From assembly GCF_963675165.1 (NCBI RefSeq), contig NC_087379.1:1802201-1866200 (forward strand): 64,000 nt of DNA, given 5' to 3'. Below the pieces are notes generated by a model. It did not search any database. It worked only from the letters and a program-made list of their open reading frames with translations, and was not told the DNA's origin. The DNA is from Halichondria panicea (taxonomy: Eukaryota; Porifera; Demospongiae; Suberitida; Halichondriidae). Positions 1 to 11,189 of this stretch are shown here, piece by piece. Every line of letters starts with the position of its first letter. Within the stretch, counting starts at the first letter, position 1. The position numbers were made by a program, and so were the translations under genes.

Positions 1-209
1 AGGCGGAAGAAAAATGCCCATGGGTGCATGTTCAAAAACACATCTATACTAGCTTATAATCATAATTTTCTACGGTCCCGCATTTAGGGGTTTCACTTAG
101 TTATGACTAGGGGTGGGTGGGTACATGCAATTTTGAGTATCGACAGTAACAGTCACATAATAATTCTTTGTGAGCATACGAAAAAAAGCATAATATATAC
201 CCACCCCTA

Positions 210-3200
210 TTAATGAACCTCAAACTTATCGTGCATTTCAAACTTTGATTTATTTGATATGATCGTTTGAAGCTGCCTTACTCCATACAGTGAGGGTCTT
301 TTGAACTCTATATTCGTTGGTAGGCCCTTCAGGTTCACTACAATGTCTTCACTGTCATATGGAACATCTCCGATATGGCCCGTAGAGATAGCTACACCAG
401 AAGTAAATCTTGCATGTTTGTGGGGAGTATAATTATAATATTATTATACGTACATTACGTGTGTTTAGATATCGTAACAGAAAATACATCAATCAATGAT
501 GAATATATAGTACTGCCAGACCACCAGACACGACTGTGTTTTGGGGGGACTGAGCACAATATCATGTAGCAGGCAGGGTGTCATACAGGATTTTGAAGTA
601 TAGAGGGGAAATAGGGCATGCTTTGAAAAGTCACCTAAATATAGTTATTTCACTACCCTGAAGGCTATGGACACTCAGTCATACAACTAGTACCTGAATG
701 CAAATTTAGGGGGGAAATTGTCGCCAGAGGAGGGATATCTCCCTTTCCCTCTCCCCTGTATGACACCATGGCAGGTTATTGGCGTATATAGAGCAAATAT
801 GAAAGCAGTGCTAGGCCTAAATAAAGTTGCTGTTGAAAAAACAAATGACTGATACTGCATGACCAGGAGCACGAGCACATACATTTAAGTGTTCCTGCAT
901 GGTATGACTTACTACTTTTTGCTTTCATTTGTACCCGTCAAAGTCAGGAAATGTAGTTCTCTAAAATTATGCTCATGAGTACCTATTATTATGCTAACAA
1001 AATCTCCCAAGGCCTAACAAGCACCCCCCGCTACCTATATACGCACCATCACCGTGGCCTATATATAACTCATCTCAAATTAATGTAAGCACACAGAATT
1101 AAGCTCACCATATTTCTGCTGGAAAATATTCTTCACTTGTTCAACCAACTTTTTAGAAGTAGCTCTTTGAGTGGACTCAGGAAGTTCTTCCTCGGCAGAT
1201 TCTGGAGACACAATTTTATGGAATTGAATGGAGAACTATTATACAAAAATTGAGTCATATGAAAGTTCATTATAAGGACAACCTGAATAAACCAGACACC
1301 ATGACTCAGCAAAATGTACAATGTGTATAAACAGCTAGTGCTTACTTTCATAAAAGTAAGATGTAAACGAGACTTTCACTACTGGATGCTCTTTCAGATA
1401 CTGTACGCCTCTTTCACTTCCTCCAGTAAACACATCCCCTTCATGAAAATGTAGCATTAGGTTTTTGTGTAATCAGTAAAATAAATTAAATTAAATAAAA
1501 ATGCAGGCACAATCACTAAGTGATGCGGCGGGAGTTGAGACAGTAACGCTACATTTTCATAAAGGGGAGGTGTTTACTGGAGGAAGTGAAAGAGGCGTAC
1601 AGTATCTGAAAGAGCATCCAGTAGTGAAAGTCTCGTTTACATCTTACTTTTATGAAAGTAAGCACTAGCTGTTTATACACATTGTACATTTTGCTGTTAT
1701 CGGTCATTTATCTAGGTGACTACTACAAGTGCATGCATGACCGTGCAACTTATTAATTTAAAGGCAACATGTGTATATAATGTGTACTGATACAAATGTA
1801 CATTGAATGAGAGCAAGAGTCCATTGCATTGATCAGAGACATGTCGACGTATTGTAATTATAAGTCCATAATTTAACAAGCTAACGAAACACTCCTCACT
1901 TGATTGCATATACATGTAGTACATGTTCAGTTAGGTTACTATGCAGTTGGTGTACAATCCTAGCCTATTTATGTAGAGATTAATTCTCACCCCAGAATTC
2001 ATCTGTCTCATCACTTTCTGAATCTTTGGCCACGTCACTTCTTTGCTTTTTGAATATTCTCCGATTCGTTCTTTACAGTTTGCTTTTTCCTCCTCTGACA
2101 TAGATCGCCATTTCTCTGCGGCTGCTGAGTATTTCTCCTTGGTTGTAGGCAGGGTGAGTGTTAAAAAATATAATTATGTACAGCCTAAAGGGTATACATA
2201 CACATTTCACAAGTGCAAACAACAACATAACGTTTGTGAATTATTTTAAGCTTATTCTTATTGTGGTTATCTATAAATTATTATTGCAGCCCATGAAACA
2301 GATGATGTATAACTATAGTAGTCACTTTAGAACATTATTGGGGGGGGGGGGTATATTAATTATTGCTATCTATATACACTTCAGTAGAAAAACATCGTAG
2401 CAAACAAAATGCCACACAGCACAGTACAGTTTTGACGATTTAACGTTTAATATAGCACCCAGATTAAGTATTTGTAATACTGACTTTCAGACTTGAGGAA
2501 TTCTGCAACATGCACATTATATGCATTGGGGATTGATAAGAATCTGCCTTTCTTTAGTGGTCCTGGACCACCAGGAATGTCACTGCTTGCAATCCCTACT
2601 CTTGGGCTATCGCCTTTATAATTGCGCTGAGATCTCTTGTAGTTGCTAATCCAATTCTACACATATAAATATGTACATAAATATAATATTGCCACTGACA
2701 TCATGTACACAACATAATGAATCGCGGCCTTCATTATAGACCACTCGTCTTAAATTAACGTGTGAAGTGGTGGAGGTGAAAAACATCAGCATAGGGATAG
2801 TAATGATCAGAGTAGTCATTGGAACAGGTTTTACTGTAGCTAGCTAGCTGTACCTGTACTGTATAAACGATGATATTAAAGTGCTATAATTATGAGCTCA
2901 CATGGTACTTTAATTGGTGGCACTGTAATTACCCCGTGTGTGCGCAGCAGGGGTAGAGTGATTGGTGTGTGTGTGGACACAAAATGAGCTGTTTGAGCAA
3001 ACTAGACACTTTCATAGACTGCTCTGCTAGTGAGACAGTAGTTGGAAAATAATAGGCAATTTGAAACTTGTAGACGATTTTTGAAGGCGACTGTTTTCTG
3101 ATTGTATCGTTCAGCTTTATAGATTCACAAAGTTATATCCATTTGCTGCTGTGCGATGAAGCTCAACTGAGCTCAACGCATGGGGTGAATTCTCCATGAA

Positions 3201-3417
3201 TGCATAGAGCATTCACCCCATGACATTAATTATGCCATTTAGATCTATTTATGGTATTAAACCTACCAGAACAACGTCTATATAAAGGGAGATTGGTTGC
3301 CTTCTGTGCCTGAAGATGAAATAATGCACAGGTTTTGCCCTTACTTTGCATGCCCTCCTCATAAAATCTTATTAAGGTCTTTTTTTGATCCTCACTTAGT
3401 GGGTATCTATCAGCCAT
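210..3417 (-). CDS. Multi-exon gene with homeodomain-like and HMG-box-like segments (partial model)
   Basis: Exon-like blocks on the minus strand, in reading order: 3417-3345, starting MADRYPLSEDQKK and ending at donor GTAAGG; about 2665-2487, containing NWISNYKRSQRN, which looks like a homeodomain recognition helix, then AYNVHVAEFLKS; 2137-1991, containing EKWRSMSEEEKANCKER, the typical second half of an HMG box; 1455-1344 (QYLKEHPVVKVSFTSYFYE) with donor GTAAGC; about 1212-1109 (STSKKLVEQVKNIFQQKY type) with donor GTGAGC; and a last exon 408-210 ending VHDKFEVH-like before TAA. These domain types bind DNA, so a nuclear protein is likely; that is inference. Phases agree for some junctions but not all: helix 2 of the homeodomain-like part and an exon before the last one are unresolved. 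The 1455-1344 exon lies in one arm of a long inverted repeat and its acceptor appears damaged. It could be a pseudogene. Confidence 0.42.
414..1108. other. Intron or intergenic stretch without a recognised gene
   Basis: No convincing exon. GTGTCATACAG near 577 recurs inverted near 759, which may mark a small inverted-repeat element. Confidence 0.4.
1307..1696. repeat. 149-bp inverted repeat around a 92-bp loop, carrying an exon
   Basis: Arms 1307-1455 and 1548-1696 are reverse complements with about two mismatches. Each encodes the same exon, GGSERGVQYLKEHPVVK, with a GTAAGC donor: the left arm on the minus strand with the rest of the gene, the right arm on the plus strand. Upstream of the right-arm exon the loop supplies ATGCAG followed by an open frame in phase with it; the left arm lacks this extension. 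Confidence 0.85.
2670..3225. other. Probable intron of the homeodomain/HMG gene
   Basis: No clear coding block. A short inverted repeat, CATGGGGTGAAT and its complement, sits at about 3179-3221. The missing middle part of the homeodomain-like domain should be encoded here if the gene is intact, but I could not find it. Confidence 0.35.
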
Positions 3418-3561
3418 AGTGGTAAATTAATATCAGCCAAAGCATATTGTAGAGCTGCATAGAGTATTGTTCACCAGTACATGCGATACCTTTACCATCA
3501 ATATTGCTGATCCCAGCCCTATACATAGCGGTGACCTGACACATGATCTTACCTCTTCTAT

Positions 3562-4045
3562 AAAGCCATGATCTTATGCGAAGCGGGTGTTGTTACCCGA
3601 GGCGCGTGGGCGGCCACGGGTATAGTAGTCTGTTGGTTTGTTTGTTTGTTACCCGAGGCGCGTGGGCGGCCACGGGTATAGTAGTCTGTCTGTTTGTTTG
3701 TCTGTTTTTTTGTTTGTTTGTAACGAGTATATCTACTCACCTGGATGCCATAGCACTGCGTTTGCAGCATAGGTAGTTACCCGAGGCGCGCGTGGGCGGC
3801 CACGGGTATAGTAGTCTGTTGGTTTGTTTGTTACCCGAGGCCGTGCCGCGGCCAGCGGGTATAGTAGTCTGTTGGTTTGTTACCCGAGGCGCGCGTGGGC
3901 GGCCACGGGTATAGTAGTATGTTGGTCTGTTTGTTACCCGAGGCGCGCGTGGGCGGCCACGGGTATAGTAGTATGTTGGTCTGTTTGTTACCCGAGGCGC
4001 GCGTGGGCGGCCACGGGTATAGTAGTCCGTTGGTCTGTTTGTTTG
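3562..4045. repeat. GC-rich minisatellite with GTTT tracts
   Basis: About eight copies of a 35-40 bp unit beginning TACCCGAGGCGCG and ending CCACGGGTATAGTAGT, separated by GTTTGTTT/GTCTGTTT tracts. The ends ACCCG and CGGGT are complementary, so each unit can fold back. The GC content contrasts sharply with the AT-rich surroundings. Open frames here (YTRGRPRAPRVTN repeats and the reverse) follow from the repetition and are not genes. Single units recur at 5311, 6520, 6567, 8112 and, inverted, at 21680-21770; decayed ones lie at 29262, 37308 and 49387. Confidence 0.92.
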
Positions 4046-7000
4046 TTTGTAATGTGTGAGTCTACTCACCTGCATGCCATGGCACTGCGTTTACAGCATG
4101 GATAGCCTTCATACAACAAGTTATTAATTTTAATAGTGGCAGAATTTCATGTTAAACCTTCGTTGTCAAATAAAAACGAGCAAAAGCTAAGAAGCTTGTG
4201 ACTGGGTCTGCTTACCTGGATGCTCTAGCACTGCGTTTACAGCATGGGTAGCCTCCACACAACAAGTCAGTACTTCTAATAGTGGCAGCTTTCGGTGTTA
4301 AAGCTTCGTTGTCTAATAAAAGTGAGCAAAATGTAGCTTGAACAGAACTTGCACATGCGTTACTTATAACTGAAGTGATCCTGTACCAGGTCCAGAAACA
4401 ATGGAACAGGGTCACTAAAGTAGAAAGCTGTATATACCAGGAACAATATTGGAACAGGGTCACTAAACCAGAAAGCTTGCTTTAGCTGACTGGGATCCAT
4501 GCAGGACCTGGAGCCATACTTCTCTGAGACTCCATGCTTCTTTGCTGTGATCCTAATCCACAGTGCATATATTTATAGTACTACTACCTGTTCTCAAATG
4601 TTTCAGCATGCATCCAGTCTGGTTTAGTTTTATTGCTCCTGAGTTGCTGTGCAAGTCATGCATGATGATGATAACAACATCACTATATGCACTGCATTAT
4701 ATCAGTCTTCTGGTTTCTTTATAATCATGTCACCAGCCGAGGGTTTGCACTTTAGTGCTCTAGTTTGTTTGTTTGTTTGTTTGTCACAGGTATATCTACT
4801 CACCTGGATGCCACAGCGCTGCGTTTACAGCATAGATAGCCTTCACACAACAATATCTTGATTTAAATAGTGGCAGATTTTGATGTTAAAGCTTCATTGT
4901 CGAGCAAAAGCTAAGAAGCTTGAACTTGCACGTTGGCAGCTAGCTACTAGCTACACATGGCCTTGATTACGTAGTTGCAGCTGAAGTGATCCTTACCAAA
5001 TATAATTATAGTAGAAAGCTAAAATTGTGACTGGTTGTTGGCTGACTCTGGATCCTATACTCCAGCCTGGCAGGAGCCATACCTCTTTAAGTCTAAGCTC
5101 CAGGCTTCTTTGCTGTCATCCCTGTCCACAGTGCATGTCTAATGTGACATGTACCACTCAATGTTTCAGCATGCCTCCAAGTCTGGTTTAAGTTTTATTG
5201 CTCTTGAGTTGCTGTGCTAGTCATACATGCTACATGCACTGCATTATCACTCTTCTGGTTTCTTTATTATCATGTCACCAGCCGAGGGTTTGCACTTTAG
5301 TGCTCTAGTTACCCGAGGCGCGCGTGGGCGGCCACGGGTATAGTAGTATGTTGGTCTGTTTGTTTGTTTGTTTGTTTGTTTGTCACAGGTATATCTACTC
5401 ACCTGGATGCCACATCACTGCGTTTACAGCATGGATAGCCTTCACACAACAATATCTTGATTTAAATAGTGGCAGATTTTGCTGTTAAAGCTTCTTTGTC
5501 GAGCAAAAGCTAAGAAGCTTGAATAAGCTTGTGACTAGGTCTGCTTACCTGGATGCTCTAGCACTGCGTTTACAGCATGAGTAGCCTCCACACAACAAGT
5601 TAGTACTTTTGATAGTGACAGCTTTCGGTGTTAAAGCTCCTTTGTCTAATAAAAGCTAGCAAAATGTAGCTTGAACAGAACTTGCACATGCGTTACTTAT
5701 AACTGAAGTGATCCTGTACCAAGAAAACGATGGAACAGGGTCACTAAAGTAGAAAGCTGTATATACCAGAAACAATGGAACAGGGTCACTAAAGTAAAAG
5801 CTTGAATTATAGCTCCTGCTGCTGACTGGGATCCTACTCCATGCAGAACCTGGAGCCATACTTCTCTGAGACTACAGGCTTCTTTACTGTGATCCTAATC
5901 CACAGTGCATATTATCTATAGTACCACTACCTGTTCTCAAATGTTTCAGCATGCCTCCAGTCGAGTCTGGTTTAGTCCTGAGTTGCTGTGCAAGTCATGG
6001 CATGATGATGATAACAACATCACTATATATGCACTGCATTATATCAGTCTTCTGGTTTCTTTATAATCATGTCACCAGCCGAGGGTTTGCACTTTAGTGC
6101 TCTAGTAACTGAAGTGATCCTGTACCAAGAACAATGGAACAGGGTCACTAAAGTAGAAAGCTATATATACCAGGAACAATGGAACAGGGTCACTAAAGTA
6201 GAAGCTTGAATTATAGCTCCTGTGCTGCTGACTGGGATCCTACTCCATGCAGAACCTGGAGCCATACTTTTCTGAGACTCCAGGCTTCTTTACTGTGATC
6301 CTAATCCACAGTGCATAATTATATCTATAGTACCACTACCTGTTCTCAAATGTTTCAGCATGCCTCCAGTCTGGTTTAGTCCTGAGTTGCTGTGCAAGTC
6401 ATGCCAGTGCATGATGATGATAACAACATCACTATAATATATGCACTGCATTATATCAGTCTTCTGGTTTCTTTATAATCATGTCACCAGCCGAGGGTTT
6501 GCACTTCAGTGCTCTAGTTACCCGAGGCGCGTGGGCGGCCACGGGTATAGTAGTCTGTTGGTTTGTTACCCGAGGCGCGCGTGGGCGGCCACGGGTATAG
6601 TAGTATGTTGGTCTGTTTGTTTGTTTGTTTGTTTGTTTGTCACAGGTATATCTACTCACCTGGATGCCACATCACTGCGTTTACAGCATGGATAGCCTTC
6701 ACACAACAATATCTTGATTTAAATAGTGGCAGATTTTGCTGTTAAAGCTTCTTTGTCGAGCAAAAGCTAAGAAGCTTAAATAAGCTTGTGACTAGGTCTG
6801 CTTACCTGGATGCTCTAGCACTGCGTTTACAGCATGAGTAGCCTCCACACAACAAGTTAGTACTTTTGATAGTGACAGCTTTCGGTGTTAAAGCTCCTTT
6901 GTCTAATAAAAGCTAGCAAAATGTAGCTTGAACAGAACTTGCACATGCGTTACTTATAACTGAAGTGATCCTGTACCAAGAAAACGATGGAACAGGGTCA

Positions 7001-9444
7001 CTAAAGTAGAAAGCTGTATATACCAGAAACAATGGAACAGAAGAGTCACTAAAGTAAAAGCTTGAATTATAGCTCCTGCTGCTGACTGGGATCCTACTCC
7101 ATGCAGAACCTGGAGCCATACTTCTCTGAGACTCCAGGCTTCTTTACTGTGATCCTAATCCACAGTGCATATTATCTAAAGTACCACTACCTGTTCTCAA
7201 ATGTTTCAGCATGCCTCCAGTCGAGTCTGGTTTAGTCCTGAGTTGCTGTGCAAGTCATGGCATGATGATGATAACAACATCACTATATATGCACTGCATT
7301 ATATCAGTCTTCTGGTTTCTTTATAATCATGTCACCAGCCGAGGGTTTGCACTTTAGTGCTCTAGTTTGTTTGTTTGTCTGTTTGTTTGTCACAGGTATA
7401 TCTACTCACCTGGATGCCACAGCACTGCGTTTACAGCATGGATAGCCTTCACAGAACAATATCTTGATTTAAATAGTGGCAGATTTTGATGTTAAAGCTT
7501 CTTTTGTCGAGCAAAAGCTAAGAAGCTTGAATAAGCTTGTGACTAGGTCTGCTTACCTGGATGTTCTAGAACTGCGTTTACAGCATGAGTAGCCTTCACA
7601 CAACAAGTTAGTACTTTTGATAGTGGCAGCTTTCGGTGTTAAAGCTCCTTTGTCTAATAAAAGCGAGCAAAATGTAGCTTGAACAGACTTGCACATGCGT
7701 TACTTATAACTGAAGTGATCCTGTACCAAGAACGATGGAACAGGGTCACTAAAGTAGAAAGCTGTATATACCAGGAACAATGGTCACTAAAGTAGAAGCT
7801 TGAATTATAGCTCCTGCTGCTGACTGGGATCCTACTCCATGCAGAACCTGGAGCCATACTTCTCTGAGACTCCAGGCTTCTTTACTGTGATCCTAATCCA
7901 CAGTGCATATATCTATACTGTAGTGGTACTATTATAGTACCACTACCTGTTCTCAAATGTTTCAGCATGCCTCCAGTCTGGTTTAGTTTTATTGCTCCTG
8001 AGTTGCTGTGCAAGTCATACATGATAACAACATCACTATATGCATTGCATTATATTTCTGGTTTCTTTTTAATCATGACACCAGCCGAGGGTTTGCACTT
8101 TAGTGCTCTAGTTACCCGAGGCGCGTGGGCGGCCACGGGTATAGTAGTCTGTTGGTTTGTTTTTTGTTTGTTTGTTTGTTTGTTTGTTTGTCACAGGTAT
8201 ATCTACTCACCTGGATGCCACAGCGCTGCGTTTACAGCATAGATAGCCTTCACACAACAATATCTTGATTTAAATAGTGGCAGATTTTGATGTTAAAACT
8301 TCATTGTCGAGCAAAAGCTAAGAAGCTTGAACTTGCACACTTGCACGTTGGCAGCTAGCTAGCTACACGTGGCCTTGATTACGTAGTTGCAGCTGAAGTG
8401 ATCCTTACCAAATATAATTTTAGTAGAAAGCTAAAATTGTGACTGGTTGTTGGCTGACTCTGGATCTTATACTCCAGCCTGGCAGGAGCCATACCTCTTT
8501 AAGTCTAAGCTCCAGGCTTCTTTGCTGTCATCCCTGTCCACAGTGCATGTCTAATGTGACATGTACCACTCAATGTTTCAGCATGCCTCCAAGTCTGGTT
8601 TAGTTTTATTGCTCTTGAGTTGCTGTGCTAGTCATACATGCTACATGCACTGCATTATCACTCTTCTGGTTTCTTTATTATCATGTCACCAGCCGAGGGT
8701 TTGCACTTTAGTGCTCTAGTTTGTTTGTTTGTTTGTCTGTTTGTCACGAGTATATCTACTCACCTGGATGCCATAGCGCTGCGTTTGCAGCATAGGTAGC
8801 CTTCACATAACAATATCTTGGTTTAAATAGTGGCAGATTTTGATGTTAAAGCTTCTTTGTCGAGCAAAAGCTAAGAAGCTTAAATAACCTTGTGACTAGG
8901 TCTGCTTACCTGGATGTTCTAGCACTGCGTTTACAGCATGAGTAGCCTCCACACAACAAGTTAGTACTTTTGATAGTGGCAGCTTTCGGTGTTAAAGCTT
9001 CTTTGTCTAATAAAAGCGAGCAAAATGTAGCTTGAACAGAACTTGCACATGCGTTACTTATAACTGAAGTGATCCTGTACCAGGTCCAGAAACAATGGAA
9101 CAGGGTCACTAAAGTAGAAAGCTGTATATACCAGGAACAATGGAACAGGGTCACTAAAGTAGAAAGCTTACTTTAGCTGACTGGGATCCATGCATGACCT
9201 GGAGCCATACTTCTCTGAGACTCCAGGCTTCTTTGCTGTGATCCTAATCCACAGTGCATATTATCTATAGTAATACTTGTTCTCAAATGTTTCAGCATGC
9301 CTCCAGTCTGGTTTAGTTTTATTGCTCCTGAGTTGCTGTGCAAGTCATGCATGATGATGATAACAACATCACTATATGCACTGCATTATATCAGTCTTTT
9401 GGTTTCATGTCACTAGCCGAGGGTTTGCACTTTAGTGCTCTAGT
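4046..9444. repeat. Tandem satellite array (family A), units of roughly 0.4-0.9 kb
   Basis: The anchor CCAGCCGAGGGTTTGCACTT recurs near 4735, 5279, 6076, 6488, 7336, 8084, 8691 and 9412. Units contain two diverged sub-bodies, each starting with (T/C)ACCTGGATGC and TTTACAGCAT and ending near AAAGCTAAGAAGCTT or AAAGCGAGCAAAATG, then one or two copies of GGAACAGGGTCACTAAAGTA, then the anchor, then either a GTTT tract or a GC-rich unit. Open frames of 60-90 codons are repeats of each other. No transposase or reverse transcriptase is present. Confidence 0.93.
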
Positions 9445-9901
9445 TGCAAAGGTAATAATTATACTAGTACAAAAATAGACAATACTGACTATAATCTATA
9501 AGGATCTGCTGTTATTATGTTACTATAGCTATTATAGGCTTAGTACAAATATCGTTTTCAGTTTAAATTTGTCAGTCGTATCACTTTCGTGCTTTCTTGG
9601 CACCTGCAATTAGGATACGATAGTTATTGTGCATATGCATGTCACTACTCTACATTTGCTTACTTTGTTGTCCACCATTTCCTTGATCCCCTAGTGCACC
9701 TAATGTGGTCATAATTATTGTAATCAGTATAATTATTATTATTGTAATCTGTATGATAATTAGTTATGACCAAACATTGTTGTAAAAAAGCATTTGTCAA
9801 CAGTATACGTGACATTCATATAAGCCTTAGTGCATGTATAGTGGTACATGTAACTGTATTGGTATGCATGACTCTTGCGCCTCTCCTCTATATATACTAA
9901 G
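9445..9901. other. AT-rich intergenic sequence
   Basis: No gene or clear repeat beyond short ATAATTATT runs. It separates the satellite array from the Death-domain exon. Confidence 0.5.
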
Positions 9902-10257
9902 CTAAGTGAATGCCTGCATGTAATCACCATTCATTTGTTGAGCTGATCTTTTCCTATCGTTATCACCCTCAATTTTTAAAATGGCTTTCTCGACTTTTAA
10001 GTACAAGGTGTCTAGACCCACAGTATCTGATCTGAGAGCACTTAGGAAAGTGTCAAGGTAGCAGGGACTATCTTCAAACCACTTCAGCAGCATATCACGG
10101 AAACAATGTCTCACAACGTTCGACTGATTTTTTTCCAGAATGGCTTCCAAATTGACTTCAGACAAACCCAGATAATTACCGATGTTATGCCACATGTTCC
10201 ACCCATTATATGCAACTACGTCACATAGAGTGTTGTTGTGAGAGGGGGAGAGTTCGA
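9902..10257 (-). CDS. Death-domain-like terminal exon
   Basis: One minus-strand exon with an acceptor (TTCACAG) just before 10257 and a stop at 9902. It encodes about 118 residues. The central part fits a Death-fold helix bundle: WNMWHNIGNYLGLSEVNLEA, then ILEKNQSNVVRHCFRDMLLK, then a W followed by a helix with LDTFLSALRS and a last amphipathic helix. Death domains mediate homotypic interactions in apoptosis and innate signalling, and sponges have large expansions of them. No upstream exon could be assigned, so this is either the 3' end of a gene whose other exons I cannot see or an isolated fragment. The frame is intact throughout. Confidence 0.55.
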
Positions 10258-10529
10258 CTGTGAATGTATGGATATAGCAATAGATAAACAATAGTTAAAA
10301 TGGCTTGTATAATTATACTTATAAAGTTAGTATGATTTGAGTGTATCGATCGGTTTGGCATGCTGTGTATCACATGCATGCAGAGAGTAACGTGACTTCC
10401 TGTATCTATAGATCACAAGCTTGGAATTTGCACACTGAAAAGAAGATTACATCACCCACGCTTGGATTGGTCAGTGTGCAAATATATATCCGCATACATT
10501 TGATGTATACAGTATGCCTACGTTTGATA

Positions 10530-11186
10530 CAGTGCTTTTATGCACCTTTGCAACAAGCTGGTATCACATAGTAAACCACAAATAGTACACATACAAACCA
10601 CAGGCTGCTATACAGGCAAGGAGGAAGTTGTGATGTTGTCTTATTGATGAGCTGTTACATGTAGCTGCTTAAAGGATGTGTTCAATAAAATCTAAGGCTT
10701 ACAGTAAGGACATAAGGTGGAGGATGATACACCACATACTAGGTGTGTCATTATGTGTTATCTTATACAAAACAATAGCTGAAAATCTCAATATGAACCC
10801 CTCTACTGTATGCAGGACTGTGAGGCTTTTTTAGGAAACTAGTACGGTTGAAACATTCAAGGGTATCACAAAAGTACTACTATAAAAGGAACTAAGTGCC
10901 AGAGATAAAATTGTTCTTCTTGAAGCTGTTTTAGAAACACCTAACGATCTAAGACTTACAGTAAGGACATAAGGTCACACATCTGGTGTATCATCCTCCA
11001 CCTTATGTCCTTACTGCATGCATGTAAGCCTTAGATCATATCCTTTAAGCAGCTCATCAACAAGACAACATCACTATTTCTCAAATCCCTCCTTGATAAG
11101 GCGTGTATAGCCTGTGGTTTGTATGTTTACTATTTTGTGGTTTACAATGCGATACCAGCTTGTTGCAAAGGTGCATAAAAGCACTG
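10530..11186. mobile_element. Tc1/mariner-type element with about 200-bp inverted repeats and transposase remnant
   Basis: The element runs from CAGTGCTTTTATGCACC to its reverse complement and is flanked by TA on both sides, the Tc1/mariner target site. The arms extend roughly 10530-10740 and 10975-11186 with scattered differences. The core encodes on the plus strand KTIAENLNMNPSTVCRTVRL, a helix-turn-helix typical of Tc1-like transposases, then after frame changes TSTVETFKG and ARDKIVLLEAVLETPNDLR. Nothing encoding the DDE catalytic domain remains, so it is non-autonomous. Confidence 0.85.
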
Positions 11187-11189
11187 TAC

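Noticed and set aside
3562..4045. Possible CRISPR array (short repeats with spacers)
   Set aside because: Spacers are GTTT tracts, not unique sequences, and the genome is clearly eukaryotic.
3576..4105. Open frames with YTRGRPRAPRVTN or VCYPRRAWAATGIVV repeats on both strands
   Set aside because: They are translations of the GC-rich minisatellite; both strands are open because the unit repeats in frame, and no start context or splice structure supports a gene.
4212..9154. Repeated 67-84 codon minus-strand frames (FCSLLLDNEALTPKAATIRS type)
   Set aside because: They are copies of the family A body with frequent frameshifts between copies; kept only as a note on the conserved splice donor.
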